Shown: positions 52,276-61,887 of the stretch, piece by piece
Layout: each line of letters opens with the position of its first letter
How positions within the stretch are numbered: position 1 is the stretch's first letter
DNA from: Saprospiraceae bacterium
GTDB lineage: Bacteria; Bacteroidota; Bacteroidia; Chitinophagales; Saprospiraceae
Length of the DNA: 64,000 nucleotides
Assembly (NCBI GenBank): GCA_020630435.1
Contig: JAHDBJ010000014.1
Coordinates: 62,001 to 126,000, forward strand
Reading direction: 5' to 3'
Notes under the pieces: model-generated
Seen by the model: only the letters and a program-made list of their open reading frames with translations
The model's database searches: none
Told to the model about the DNA's origin: nothing
Translations under genes and position numbers: made by a program

Positions 52276-52519
52276 TAGATGATATTAAATCATATGATAT
52301 AAATACCTAGTTTTGTGTGAAAAAGAATCATTGACTTTAAAACAAAATATTTTCACAGTTACGTTATAGTAGTTACTGTTTTATTAACACTATCAACTAA
52401 TAAATTTTCAATGTTTTTTGTTGTTTTTTGTGTCTTTATAAGCATATTTGCGTCCTATAATTAGATTGACTATTATTTAAATATTTACTACCTTATAATT
52501 TTTAAAGACACCGTTAATT

Positions 52520-53326
52520 ATGGACACCTATATTGAACTCTTTTTAACAAAAATTACTGAATATGGGCCAAAAGCTATTGGAGCTATTATTGCTTTAGTT
52601 GTTGGTTTTTGGGTTATTGGTTGGTTAACCAAAGTTTTCAGTAGAATGCTCAACAAGCAAGGCGTTGATGTCTCGCTTTCTAAATTCCTCGTTTCTTTAT
52701 TCAATGGATTATTAAAAATCATGCTTCTGGTCAGTATCGCTGGAATGTTTGGTTTTGATACAACTGCTTTGGTAGGAATTTTAGCAGCTATGGCTTTTGC
52801 TGTTGGTATGGCACTTCAAGGAAGCCTTGGAAATTTCGCAAGTGGCGTTTTAATCCTAATTTTTAAACCTTATAAAGTTGGAGATTTAGTTACTTTGGCA
52901 GGGCACACAGGAGTAGTGGATGCTATCGAAATTTTTAATACCATCCTAATTACGCCAGATAATAAAAAAATAATTATTCCTAATGCTACAGTAACGGGAA
53001 GCCCTATGGTCAATATTTCTGGTCAAGGTGAAATTAGAGTAGATATGACTTATGGCATTGGATATAGTGATGATATAGATAAAGCAAAAGAAATTATTCA
53101 AAAAGTATCGGATGGATGTCCGCATTTAGTGAATGATAAACCAACGGATATATTTGTTACAGAATTAGCAGACAGTTCTGTTAATTTTGCAGTACGTCCT
53201 TGGTGTAAGAGTGAACACTATTGGGATACTTATTTTTATTTCCATGAAAATATTAAGAAAGCTTTTGATAAAGCAGGACTTAATATCCCATTTCCTCAAA
53301 TGGATGTTCATGTACACAACAATTAA
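52520..53326 (+). CDS. mscS: Small-conductance mechanosensitive channel (MscS family)
   Basis: A 268-residue inner-membrane channel that opens on hypo-osmotic shock. Three transmembrane helices lie in residues 18-110. The pore helix TM3 matches the family closely (LAAMAFAVGMALQGSLGNFASGVLILIFKPYKVGD, about 90-124), with the Gly/Ala packing pattern and the lining residues intact. The cytoplasmic beta domain and cage follow (about 128-265). It is a minimal MscS with no extra domains. A perfect palindromic terminator follows at 53423-53457. Confidence 0.94.
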   Translation: MDTYIELFLTKITEYGPKAIGAIIALVVGFWVIGWLTKVFSRMLNKQGVDVSLSKFLVSLFNGLLKIMLLVSIAGMFGFDTTALVGILAAMAFAVGMALQGSLGNFASGVLILIFKPYKVGDLVTLAGHTGVVDAIEIFNTILITPDNKKIIIPNATVTGSPMVNISGQGEIRVDMTYGIGYSDDIDKAKEIIQKVSDGCPHLVNDKPTDIFVTELADSSVNFAVRPWCKSEHYWDTYFYFHENIKKAFDKAGLNIPFPQMDVHVHNN

Positions 53327-53422
53327 GAAAGATTTCGTTTCTTAGAGAGTATATGAGAGCAGGTGTGGCGGTATTTTGTGTGGGAGGTTCGTCACCTTGC
53401 TCTCTTCATTAAAGACAAGTTA

Positions 53423-53457
53423 AAAGGCTAGAATTTTAAAATTCTAGCCTTTTTTTG
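53423..53457. terminator. Perfect palindromic terminator after mscS
   Basis: AAGGCTAGAATTTT is followed directly by its complement AAAATTCTAGCCTT and a T run to 53457, with A residues at the left end. It is a strong intrinsic terminator. Confidence 0.9.
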
Positions 53458-53540
53458 TATGGTTTTTGATATTAATATCACATACATCATGCTTTAGTGA
53501 TTTTCCTAAGGTTAAACTGGATAAATCTATAAAAACTATT

Positions 53541-53548
53541 TACTTTTG
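53541..53548 (+). promoter_or_regulatory. -7 box immediately before the BatA-like gene
   Basis: TACTTTTG fits TAnnTTTG. It ends 6 bases before the ATG at 53555, so the message would start at or next to the start codon. Confidence 0.55.
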
Positions 53549-53554
53549 CATCCT

Positions 53555-55588
53555 ATGGAATTTTTGTATCCGAGTTTTTTATGGGCTTTAGCTGCAATTG
53601 CCATCCCAATTATTATACACCTGTTTCATTTCCGTCGTTTTAAAAAAGTATATTTTACAAATGTGCGGTTTTTAAAGGAGGTAAAAGAAGAAACAGCTAA
53701 TCGTAATAGGCTCAAAAATTTATTGGTATTACTGTCCCGTATATTAGCGATTACGGCACTAGTATTTGCATTTGCCCAACCGTTTATACCGCAAGATGTA
53801 GCCGTCAAACAAGGCGAAAAAATCGTTAGTATCTTTATTGATAACTCGTTTAGTATGAGTTCCAGAAGTCAAGAGTTGCCCCTTTTAGAAAAAGCAAAAC
53901 AAAGAGCCAAGGAGATTGTCGAAGCCTATCAGGTAGAAGATCGATTTCAAATTCTTACAAATGATTTTGAAGGCCGCCATCAACGTTTAGTCTCCAAAGA
54001 AGATGCACTTTCTTTAATCGATGAAGTGACAATTACACCTGCTGTAAAAGCATTGAGTAAAGTTAATGCTCGACAAAAGCAATTGCTCAATAATTCCACT
54101 GTTGAAAATAAGACAATTTATCTAATCTCTGATTTTCAGAAAAATATTACAGATATAAAAGCCGAAATAGATACAACCTTTGAAGTCAATCTTATCCCCT
54201 TACAATCTGTTCAAAAAACAAATATTAGCATTGATTCCGCTTGGTTTGAAGCGCCTGTTCAAATGATGAATCAAGCAAACCCTTTGGTGATAAAAGTTAG
54301 AAACCACAGTGATGAAAAAGCTGAAAATATCCGTTTAACTCTAAATCATCAAGGACAAATAAAACCTATTGGTTCTTTAACGATACCACCTCGCTCTTAT
54401 GCTATTGATACAGTTAATGTTTCAGTTATTAAAGCAGGTTGGCATGAAGCAGAATTAGAGATTACAGATTTTCCTGTGCAGTTTGATGATAAATACTTTT
54501 TTACATTCAATGTTCCAGAACAAGTCAATATATTAGTTATCAATGAATCTAGTAGTAATCGTTATTTGGATGCTGTTTTTAGTAGTTCATCAACCTTCAA
54601 GATAACCAATCTTTTGAGTAAGAATTTAGATTATTCTAAATTTTCCTCATATCAATTGATAGTTACAAATGATTTGAGAAGCATTTCGTCGGGTTTGGGA
54701 TTTGAACTAGCTCAATATGTCAAGAATGGGGGCAACCTCTTAGTCTTTCCTAATAAAAATGCAGCTTTAGATTCATATAATAATTTTCTAAACGGCTTCC
54801 CTGCAAATAATTTAGGGAGTTTTGAACAAATTCCTCGGGAAGTCGGACAGATTAATATCGAAGAGTTTATCTTTAAAAATGTATATGAAAATACTCGCTC
54901 CAATCTAAAACTTCCCAAAACAAAAGGCAATTTCAAAATCAGTAATTTTGGCAGTCGAGGAGAGGAAACACTGCTTAGGTACAGAGATGGAGGTACTTTT
55001 GTGGGTAAGTATCGGATTGAACAAGGACATCTTTTCCTTTCATCAGCACCATTAAACGATGAGTTCAATGACTTATCTAGAAATGCAGAAATTTTTGTTC
55101 CTATGATATATAAAATGTCTATATCGACAGGGAAAGATCGGAAAATAGCCTTTACAATAGGAAAGGATGAAGTAATAGAAACGGATAATAAGGTTTCAGG
55201 TGCAGAAACCGTTTATAAATTAAAAGGAAGAGCAGAGGAATTTATTCCAGAGCAAAAAACGTATGGTGCTAAAGCTATTTTAAGCACGAATAACCAAGTC
55301 AAAGAAGCTGGTTATTACAACCTGTTTCTCGACGAAGAACAAGTATTGGAAAAATATGCCTTTAATTTTGATAGGAAAGAATCCGATTTGCGTTATCTTT
55401 CTGAAGATGAACTCAAAACAAAAGTGGGGCAAAATATAAATGTCATTAGTGCCAATGCAGAGACAGATTTCACTACACTAATTGGTGAACGAAGCCAGGG
55501 AGTTATTTTATGGAAATGGTGTTTGATTGCTGCACTAGGTTTCTTGTTACTAGAAATTCTATTATTAAGGCTTTGGCCAACAAGATAG
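53555..55588 (+). CDS. BatA-domain membrane protein with VWA domain
   Basis: A 677-residue membrane protein. The N-terminal BatA module (about 1-78, FLYPSFLWALAAIAIPIIIHLFHFRRF) contains two membrane helices. A von Willebrand factor A domain follows (about 88-200), with the metal-binding DxSxS in FIDNSFSMSS. The middle is beta-rich and one helix lies at the C terminus (about 655-672). Related proteins accompany aerotolerance/MoxR operons, but no MoxR or Bat genes are adjacent here. I chose the ATG at 53555, not a TTG nine bases earlier. The -7 box at 53541-53548 implies a leaderless transcript. Confidence 0.85.
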   Translation: MEFLYPSFLWALAAIAIPIIIHLFHFRRFKKVYFTNVRFLKEVKEETANRNRLKNLLVLLSRILAITALVFAFAQPFIPQDVAVKQGEKIVSIFIDNSFSMSSRSQELPLLEKAKQRAKEIVEAYQVEDRFQILTNDFEGRHQRLVSKEDALSLIDEVTITPAVKALSKVNARQKQLLNNSTVENKTIYLISDFQKNITDIKAEIDTTFEVNLIPLQSVQKTNISIDSAWFEAPVQMMNQANPLVIKVRNHSDEKAENIRLTLNHQGQIKPIGSLTIPPRSYAIDTVNVSVIKAGWHEAELEITDFPVQFDDKYFFTFNVPEQVNILVINESSSNRYLDAVFSSSSTFKITNLLSKNLDYSKFSSYQLIVTNDLRSISSGLGFELAQYVKNGGNLLVFPNKNAALDSYNNFLNGFPANNLGSFEQIPREVGQINIEEFIFKNVYENTRSNLKLPKTKGNFKISNFGSRGEETLLRYRDGGTFVGKYRIEQGHLFLSSAPLNDEFNDLSRNAEIFVPMIYKMSISTGKDRKIAFTIGKDEVIETDNKVSGAETVYKLKGRAEEFIPEQKTYGAKAILSTNNQVKEAGYYNLFLDEEQVLEKYAFNFDRKESDLRYLSEDELKTKVGQNINVISANAETDFTTLIGERSQGVILWKWCLIAALGFLLLEILLLRLWPTR

Positions 55589-55599
55589 GAGTAATAGAG

Positions 55600-55746
55600 T
55601 GAAGTTGTTCAAGAATGACTGCTGAATTTATTAAAATTGAATTTTTGTTTCCATTGCACTTTTTTAGAGCTACGGAGCGAAAAAAAGTAAAAATGGAAGC
55701 AAAAAGGCTTTTTCAGAAGCCAGTAAGTTATTTTTGAACAACTTCA
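55600..55746. repeat. Palindromic element, second complete copy with different arms
   Basis: The arms TGAAGTTGTTCAA (55600-55612) and TTGAACAACTTCA (55734-55746) are perfect inverted repeats. An inner pair TTTTTGTTTCCATT and AATGGAAGCAAAAA and a centre around AGAGCTACGGAGCG complete the nested fold. The overall length (147 bp) and layout match the copy at 36335-36479, although the sequence differs. It fills the gap between the BatA-like gene and the dihydroorotase homologue. Confidence 0.8.
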
Positions 55747-55774
55747 GTATTTAAAAACGTATCCATTCTAAGAA

Positions 55775-57040
55775 ATGAATGTCGTATTAATTAAAAAAGT
55801 CCAAATTATTTCCCCTGAATATAATTCAAGTTCTAGTCCTTTAGATGTATTAATAAAAAATGGGATTATAGAAAAAATAGGGCAGAATATTAATGTAGAT
55901 GCAGATACTATCTTTGAAGAAGAAGGACTAAGTCTTTCTATAGGATGGACGGATATAGGTGTTCAAGTTTGCGATCCAGGATACGAACATAGAGAAGACC
56001 TTCATACTGTAAGTATGGCAGCAGCAGCAGGAGGATTTACAACGATTGCTTGCCAACCTAATACAAATCCCTGCATTCATTCCAAATCGGAAGTCCAATA
56101 TGTACAGCGTAATACAGGAGATGCGATAGTTGATATATTACCTATAGGAGCTGTTTCAGAAAATTGCGCAGGCAAAGACATTACTGAAATGTACGATATG
56201 CACAAAGCTGGAGCAATTGCTTTTTCAGATGGAGATCAGCCTATACAGGATAGTGGACTAATGATGCGTGCTTTGCAATATGTAAAAACAATTAATGGTA
56301 TCATTATTAACCAACCGTTTAATTCAAGTATTGCTCAAAATGGGCAAATGAATGAAGGGTTTATGAGTACAACATTAGGAATGAGAGGGATTCCTCATAT
56401 AGCTGAAGATTTGATGGTTCAACGAGATATTTATTTGGCAGAATACACAGCTTCAAGACTTCATCTCTCCAATGTTTCTACTACAGAAGCGGTGCGTTTA
56501 ATTCGTATAGCAAAGCAAAAAGGCATTAAAGTAACAGCTTCTGTACCTATCATCAACCTCATTTTGACAGATTCGGTACTAGAACGTTTTGAGACGAATT
56601 ATAAAGTTTCGCCTCCTTTAAGGCATCAAGAAGATATAGACGCTTTATTAAAAGGTCTTTCGGATGGGACAATTGATTTTATCAACTCTAATCATACACC
56701 CTTAGACGAAGAAGATAAGAAAAAAGAATTTACCTATGCCAAATTCGGTGTAATTGGTTTGCAAACTACTTTTCCATTATTAAATACCTATCTAAAACAA
56801 TTTCAATTAAAAGAAGTTATAAATTTTTTAGCGTATCAACCTAGAAAAATATTCGGTATTGATATTCCAAAAATTGTAGAAGGAGAAATAGCAAACTTAA
56901 CACTTTTTAATCCAAAGATAGAATGGACGATGCAAAGGGAAAATATACAGTCTAAATCAAAAAACACCCCGTTTATAGGAAAACGTTTTAAAGGAAAAAT
57001 AAAAGCCGTTTTTAATAAAAAGCAATCTATTTTCTTTTAA
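55775..57040 (+). CDS. Dihydroorotase-family protein lacking the HxH metal motif
   Basis: A 421-residue amidohydrolase of the multifunctional-complex dihydroorotase group. The overall fold blocks are present (GWTDIGVQVCDPGYEHREDL, GGFTTIACQPNTNP, SNHTPLDEEDKKKEF). At the position of the usual metal-binding His-x-His after the first strand it reads GVQ. The later histidine sites are partly replaced too. Active dihydroorotase makes dihydroorotate in pyrimidine synthesis. This copy may be a non-catalytic partner of aspartate transcarbamoylase, or use a divergent site. Bacteroidota often carry such divergent copies, so it is not simply a broken gene. Confidence 0.8.
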   Translation: MNVVLIKKVQIISPEYNSSSSPLDVLIKNGIIEKIGQNINVDADTIFEEEGLSLSIGWTDIGVQVCDPGYEHREDLHTVSMAAAAGGFTTIACQPNTNPCIHSKSEVQYVQRNTGDAIVDILPIGAVSENCAGKDITEMYDMHKAGAIAFSDGDQPIQDSGLMMRALQYVKTINGIIINQPFNSSIAQNGQMNEGFMSTTLGMRGIPHIAEDLMVQRDIYLAEYTASRLHLSNVSTTEAVRLIRIAKQKGIKVTASVPIINLILTDSVLERFETNYKVSPPLRHQEDIDALLKGLSDGTIDFINSNHTPLDEEDKKKEFTYAKFGVIGLQTTFPLLNTYLKQFQLKEVINFLAYQPRKIFGIDIPKIVEGEIANLTLFNPKIEWTMQRENIQSKSKNTPFIGKRFKGKIKAVFNKKQSIFF

Positions 57041-57105
57041 ATAAAGATTTTTATATTATATATTGGGTACTCTTATTCGATTCTCTAACCATAAATTATT
57101 TTAAT

Positions 57106-57618
57106 ATGACAAATCATTGGATGAAATATGGTATGCTAGCAGGATTAGTTACGGTCGTGCTATATATGATAATTTATTTTGTGAATGCTAAAACAATGCT
57201 AGGACCATTAGTTCAATGGGGGTCACTTTTGATCTTTATAGGAGCTATGGCAAAGGCAGGTATCGATAGAAAAAATGATAATGGAGGCTATCTAAGTTTT
57301 ATGGATACCTTTTTAGAAGGATTTAAAACATATGCTATAGCAGCCATAATATATTATATTTTTTACTATATCCTTTTTAACTTTATCGACCCAGGGCTAA
57401 CAGAATTATTAAAAGAACAGGCAATTGAAGCAATAGAAAAAATGGCTGGTCTAGTAGGAGGAGATGGAATGGAAGCAGCCATGGATGCCATAGAGTCACA
57501 AGACTTTTCTATAGGAATTGGTTCTGCTTTAATGTCTCTTTTTATGAGTATTTTAGGTGGCGGTATAGTAGCGTTAATTGTAGCTGTGTTTATTAAAAAA
57601 GATCCACCTCAAGCTTAA
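57106..57618 (+). CDS. DUF4199 family membrane protein, copy 1
   Basis: A 170-residue protein with four hydrophobic helices and the DUF4199 layout: a GYLSFMDTFLEGFKTYAIAAIIYYIFYYILFNFIDPGL block in the middle (about 62-100) and a C-terminal helix. It is the first of three tandem paralogs. Function is unknown; neighbours in other Bacteroidota are often the GT2 glycosyltransferase found here downstream. It may sit with it in one transcript. Confidence 0.8.
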   Translation: MTNHWMKYGMLAGLVTVVLYMIIYFVNAKTMLGPLVQWGSLLIFIGAMAKAGIDRKNDNGGYLSFMDTFLEGFKTYAIAAIIYYIFYYILFNFIDPGLTELLKEQAIEAIEKMAGLVGGDGMEAAMDAIESQDFSIGIGSALMSLFMSILGGGIVALIVAVFIKKDPPQA

Positions 57619-57645
57619 TGTTTAATCCTTAAAATCTTTTCAATT

Positions 57646-58236
57646 ATGAATGATGTATTAGACAATAATTTTATCGATCCAAGTACGGTATCTCCAAGAG
57701 GTACAGGAATGAAATATGGTCCCATATGGGCGGTATTAATTATCATTATTAGTCTAGCAATGTATTTATTGGGTTTCAATGATCTTAGTAGATATACTAA
57801 CCCTTCAGGAGCAGGTAGTGCTATGGGAATGAGCGCTCTAACTACTTTATTAACTTATGGAGTTGGATTCTATATTATATACTTAGCAATTAAACATCAT
57901 AGAGATAACGAACTTGGTGGTTATATTTCTCTAAATCGATGTGCAGGGGTAGGATTTTGGACGGGTTTAATCTATGGACTAATCATTATGGTATGGACAT
58001 ATATTTTCCTTACTTTTATTAGTCCGATGAGTGAGATGACGGATCAAATAGAAGCAATGTATGAGGCACAAGGGATGGATGAAGAGCAGATAGAAATGGC
58101 AATGGGAATGGTTGGATGGATGATGAGTCCTCTTTTTATGAGTATTAGTCGTTTATTTAGTGCGATTATTGGTGGTGTTATCTTTGCTTTAATTGTAGGA
58201 ATTTTTACTAAAAAAGAACTGCCCCATAGGACATAG
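57646..58236 (+). CDS. DUF4199 family membrane protein, copy 2
   Basis: A 196-residue paralog with a longer N terminus and four helices. It has the same central pattern (GGYISLNRCAGVGFWTGLIYGLIIMVWTYIFLTFISP). It carries a methionine- and glutamate-rich loop (MTDQIEAMYEAQGMDEEQIEMAMGM) between the third and fourth helices, a feature shared with copy 1. It starts 27 bases after copy 1. Confidence 0.8.
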   Translation: MNDVLDNNFIDPSTVSPRGTGMKYGPIWAVLIIIISLAMYLLGFNDLSRYTNPSGAGSAMGMSALTTLLTYGVGFYIIYLAIKHHRDNELGGYISLNRCAGVGFWTGLIYGLIIMVWTYIFLTFISPMSEMTDQIEAMYEAQGMDEEQIEMAMGMVGWMMSPLFMSISRLFSAIIGGVIFALIVGIFTKKELPHRT

Positions 58237-58252
58237 TAGACAAGGAATCTTA

Positions 58253-58768
58253 ATGAATAAAATCATACTCACTTGTGGCTTTATATCTGGGATATTAACA
58301 AGTTTGTTTGTCCTAGGATTCTACTATATTGATCCGAGCATAATGTTAGGGCTTAAGGTTCAGTATAGTTCAATGCTGATTGTAATTATAATGATGTTTT
58401 TTACAGGTTATAAAGTGCGAAATAGCTTGGGGGGATGGATTGATTTTAAAACAGTACTAAAAACAGCTTTTGGAGTTTATTCTATTAGTATAATTTTATA
58501 TTATATTTTCTATTACGTGTTATTTAATTTTGTTGACCCTAGTTTAATAGAAGTACAAAGAACGATCCAAATTGAAAACTTTGAAAGCGCTGTTGAGGCT
58601 GGATTTATGGATTCGTTGATGGCTAAAGAGATTGCGGCTATCAAAGAAGGGATCTTGAACGAAGATTTAAGTGTGACATTTGTTGTTTGTTGTTATGGTA
58701 TTGCCAAAAGTTTAATATTTGGTTTTATTTTATCCCTGATTGTATCAATAATTTTGCGTAGGCATTAA
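58253..58768 (+). CDS. DUF4199 family membrane protein, copy 3
   Basis: A 171-residue paralog, clearly the closest to copy 1: the central block GGWIDFKTVLKTAFGVYSISIILYYIFYYVLFNFVDPSL is nearly collinear with it. It has four predicted helices. It starts 16 bases after copy 2 and ends 46 bases before the glycosyltransferase, so all four genes are probably one operon. Confidence 0.8.
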   Translation: MNKIILTCGFISGILTSLFVLGFYYIDPSIMLGLKVQYSSMLIVIIMMFFTGYKVRNSLGGWIDFKTVLKTAFGVYSISIILYYIFYYVLFNFVDPSLIEVQRTIQIENFESAVEAGFMDSLMAKEIAAIKEGILNEDLSVTFVVCCYGIAKSLIFGFILSLIVSIILRRH

Positions 58769-58814
58769 AACCAATTAATTGTTTTGATTTTTTATAAAAA
58801 ATTGAATTAATACT

Positions 58815-59753
58815 GTGGATATATCCGTAGTCATTCCGATGTACAATGAAGAAGAATCCATCTCTGAACTCGTAGCATGGATACATAAAGTTATGGGAGC
58901 AAATAGTTTTTCCTATGAAATTATGCTTATTGATGATGGAAGTACAGATAATTCTTGGAAAATTGCCAATCAACTTTCTCAGCAAAATGCTACGGTTAAA
59001 GGCGTAAAATTCCAACGGAATTATGGGAAATCCGCAGCACTCCATGTTGGTTTTCAAGAAGTACAAGGAGATGTTGTCATTACAATGGATGCAGATTTGC
59101 AAGATAGTCCTGATGAAATCCCAGAATTGTATAGGATGATTCAAAAAGAAGGCTTTGATTTAGTATCAGGCTGGAAGAAAAAACGGCACGACCCACTTTC
59201 TAAAACTATCCCCACAAAACTGTACAATTGGGCAACTCGAAAATTAAGTGGAATTTACTTACATGATTTCAATTGTGGCCTAAAAGCCTATCGGAAAAAT
59301 GTCGTCAAAAGTATAGAAGTCTACGGAGAAATGCACCGATATATCCCTGTAATAGCCAAATGGGCCGGCTTCAAGAAAATAGGAGAAAAAGTCGTCCAAC
59401 ACCAAGCTAGAAAATATGGTGTTACTAAATTTGGTGGACTTGAACGCTTTATCAATGGACCATTAGACTTACTTTCTATTACCTTTGTAGGTAGATTTGG
59501 AAAACGTCCAATGCACTTATTTGGTTCTATTGGTTCTTTTTTCTTCTTTATAGGGTTTATGATATTATTCTATTTGGCTTTCGCCAAATTTTACTACGAA
59601 GAATATGGTATGACTGATAGACCTATTTTCTATCTTGGTATACTTGCAGCAATACTAGGAACTCAACTTTTTCTAACAGGTTTTTTGGCAGAATTAATTT
59701 CTAGAAATAACCCTAATCGAAATCAATACCTTATTGAAAAAAAGATTGTTTGA
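58815..59753 (+). CDS. GT2 glycosyltransferase, DPM1/GtrB-like
   Basis: A 312-residue family 2 glycosyltransferase that probably transfers a sugar from a nucleotide donor to polyprenyl phosphate. Motifs visible are VVIPMYNEEESI at the N terminus, IDDGSTDNSW (about 38-47) and the metal/nucleotide motif ITMDADLQDSPDEI (about 90-103). The two C-terminal transmembrane helices (about 232-252 and 268-292) are typical of the GtrB/DPM1-like group. The start is GTG at 58815. It follows the DUF4199 triplet. Confidence 0.9.
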   Translation: MDISVVIPMYNEEESISELVAWIHKVMGANSFSYEIMLIDDGSTDNSWKIANQLSQQNATVKGVKFQRNYGKSAALHVGFQEVQGDVVITMDADLQDSPDEIPELYRMIQKEGFDLVSGWKKKRHDPLSKTIPTKLYNWATRKLSGIYLHDFNCGLKAYRKNVVKSIEVYGEMHRYIPVIAKWAGFKKIGEKVVQHQARKYGVTKFGGLERFINGPLDLLSITFVGRFGKRPMHLFGSIGSFFFFIGFMILFYLAFAKFYYEEYGMTDRPIFYLGILAAILGTQLFLTGFLAELISRNNPNRNQYLIEKKIV

Positions 59754-59830
59754 AATCTCTTATAAAAAAGAATATTTCAATAAGCTTAAATTTTTCTACG
59801 GCTACCAGAATATACCAACTTGAAAAGTAT

Positions 59831-59838
59831 TATCTTTG
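59831..59838 (+). promoter_or_regulatory. -7 box of the lepA promoter
   Basis: TATCTTTG matches TAnnTTTG and ends 6 bases before the ATG at 59845, so the lepA message appears leaderless or nearly so. This also argues against the TTG at 59836 as a start, because it lies inside the box. Confidence 0.6.
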
Positions 59839-59844
59839 CACACT

Positions 59845-61641
59845 ATGAAGCATATAAGGAATTTTTGTGTCATTGCCCATATCGATCATGGGAAAAGTAC
59901 CTTGTCAGACAGATTATTAGAATTTACCCAAACAATATCGGAAAGAGAAATGCAAGACCAAGCATTGGATGATATGGATTTGGAAAGAGAACGAGGAATT
60001 ACCATTAAAAGTCATGCGGTACAATTGTACTATAATCATACAGATGGAAACCAATATACATTCAACTTAATCGATACACCAGGCCACGTAGATTTTTCCT
60101 ACGAAGTTTCCCGCTCTATTGCTGCTTGTGAAGGAGCATTATTATTAGTTGACGCTTCACAAGGAATTCAAGCTCAAACGATTTCAAATCTTTACCTTGC
60201 TATTGAACAAGATCTAGAAATTATTCCTGTCCTCAATAAAGTAGATATGGAAAGTGCTATGATTGAAGAAGTTCAGGATCAAGTAATGGAATTGATTGGG
60301 TGTGATAGAGAAGAAATTATTTTAGCTAGTGGTAAAACAGGTATTGGTATCCAAGATATAATGGATGCTGTCGTCGAAAGGATACCACCTCCAAAAGGCG
60401 ATCCCGAAAGTGCTGTTCAAGCCTTGATATTTGATTCGGTATTTAATTCTTTTAGAGGAGTAATTACCTACTTCCGAATATACAATGGTACAATACGAAA
60501 AGGAGATAAAATTCGCTTTGTTAATACAGGAAAAGATTATCAAGCAGATGAAATAGGGATTTTACAAATTAATCAAGTTCCTAAACAAGAGCTTAAAGCA
60601 GGAGATGTAGGTTATATTATCACAGGAATTAAAACCAGTAAAGAAGTAAAAGTAGGAGATACGATAACTTTAAAAGATAATCCATGCTCTGATTCTATCG
60701 CAGGATTTGAGGATGTAAAGCCAATGGTCTTTGCAGGAATATTTCCTATAGATAATGATGACTATGAAGACTTGCGTGATAGTTTAGAAAAACTTCAACT
60801 CAATGATGCTTCTTTAGTCTATGAGCCAGAAAGTTCTGCTGCACTTGGTTTTGGTTTTCGTTGTGGATTTTTAGGAATGCTACACTTAGAAATCGTTCAA
60901 GAACGACTTTCTAGAGAGTTTAATATGGATGTTATTACGACGGTACCAAATGTATCTTATCATGCTTATGATAAAAAGACGAGTACAAAACTTATTGTCA
61001 ATACCCCTCAAGATTTACCCGATCCTACAGTTTTAGATAGAGTCGAAGAACCGTTTATTGAAGCTCAAATTATTACTAAGCCAGATTATATTGGTTCTAT
61101 TATGAATTTGTGTATAGAAAAGCGAGGGTACATGACGAAACAACACTACATCACGCAAGATAGAGTCGAAATGACTTTCGAATTGCCTTTGGCCGAAATT
61201 GTATTTGATTTTTATGATCGTCTAAAATCTATATCTAGAGGGTATGCTTCTTTTGATTATGCACCTCTAGATTATCGTCCTTCTCAATTGGTGCGGATGG
61301 ATATGAAACTGAATGGTGAAAACGTCGATGCTCTTTCAGCACTAATCCATAAAGATAAAGCGGCTTATTTTGGTAGAAAATTGTGTAAAAAGCTTAAAGA
61401 ATTATTACCTCGACAACAGTTTGTTATTGCTATCCAAGCGGCTATTGGAGCAAAAATTATTGCTAGAGAAACCATTTCTGCTCTTAGAAAAGATGTAACT
61501 GCAAAATGTTATGGAGGGGATATTACCCGTAAGCGGAAATTATTAGAAAAACAGAAAAAAGGGAAACGAAAAATGCGCCAAATTGGAAATGTAGAAGTGC
61601 CTCAAAAAGCATTCCTTGCTGTTCTGAAATTGGACGACTAG
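59845..61641 (+). CDS. lepA: Translation elongation factor 4 (LepA)
   Basis: A 598-residue ribosome-bound GTPase that back-translocates or remodels stalled ribosomes. The G domain has [15 protein letters not shown] (G1), [10 protein letters not shown] (G2), [10 protein letters not shown] (G3) and VLNKVDM (G4). Domains II, III and V follow, and the LepA-specific C-terminal domain ends in [22 protein letters not shown]. The length is normal. I chose the ATG at 59845. A strong hairpin terminator follows at 61681-61721. Confidence 0.97.
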   Translation: MKHIRNFCVIAHIDHGKSTLSDRLLEFTQTISEREMQDQALDDMDLERERGITIKSHAVQLYYNHTDGNQYTFNLIDTPGHVDFSYEVSRSIAACEGALLLVDASQGIQAQTISNLYLAIEQDLEIIPVLNKVDMESAMIEEVQDQVMELIGCDREEIILASGKTGIGIQDIMDAVVERIPPPKGDPESAVQALIFDSVFNSFRGVITYFRIYNGTIRKGDKIRFVNTGKDYQADEIGILQINQVPKQELKAGDVGYIITGIKTSKEVKVGDTITLKDNPCSDSIAGFEDVKPMVFAGIFPIDNDDYEDLRDSLEKLQLNDASLVYEPESSAALGFGFRCGFLGMLHLEIVQERLSREFNMDVITTVPNVSYHAYDKKTSTKLIVNTPQDLPDPTVLDRVEEPFIEAQIITKPDYIGSIMNLCIEKRGYMTKQHYITQDRVEMTFELPLAEIVFDFYDRLKSISRGYASFDYAPLDYRPSQLVRMDMKLNGENVDALSALIHKDKAAYFGRKLCKKLKELLPRQQFVIAIQAAIGAKIIARETISALRKDVTAKCYGGDITRKRKLLEKQKKGKRKMRQIGNVEVPQKAFLAVLKLDD

Positions 61642-61680
61642 TCCAGCATTATTAAAAATAAATTTTATACAAACCAAATA

Positions 61681-61721
61681 AAAAATTCCCATCTTGCTTA
61701 TCCATCAAGATGGGAATTTTT
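61681..61721. terminator. Intrinsic terminator of lepA
   Basis: AAAAATTCCCATCTTG (61681-61696) is perfectly complementary to CAAGATGGGAATTTTT (61706-61721) around a 9-base loop. It is 39 bases after the lepA stop and can act in both directions. Confidence 0.9.
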
Positions 61722-61887
61722 GTTGATAACCTCTACCTACAATGATACAATTTCATATTTTAAAATCTTATTAAAGATCAGGAGATACTGTGACGATTAC
61801 AAAATTTAAGCGTTCTATTATCGTTATAGGTTTCTATTCTATTCACCACTAGACCTGTAAAGGTTAATTGCTAAAATGTGCTTTATT

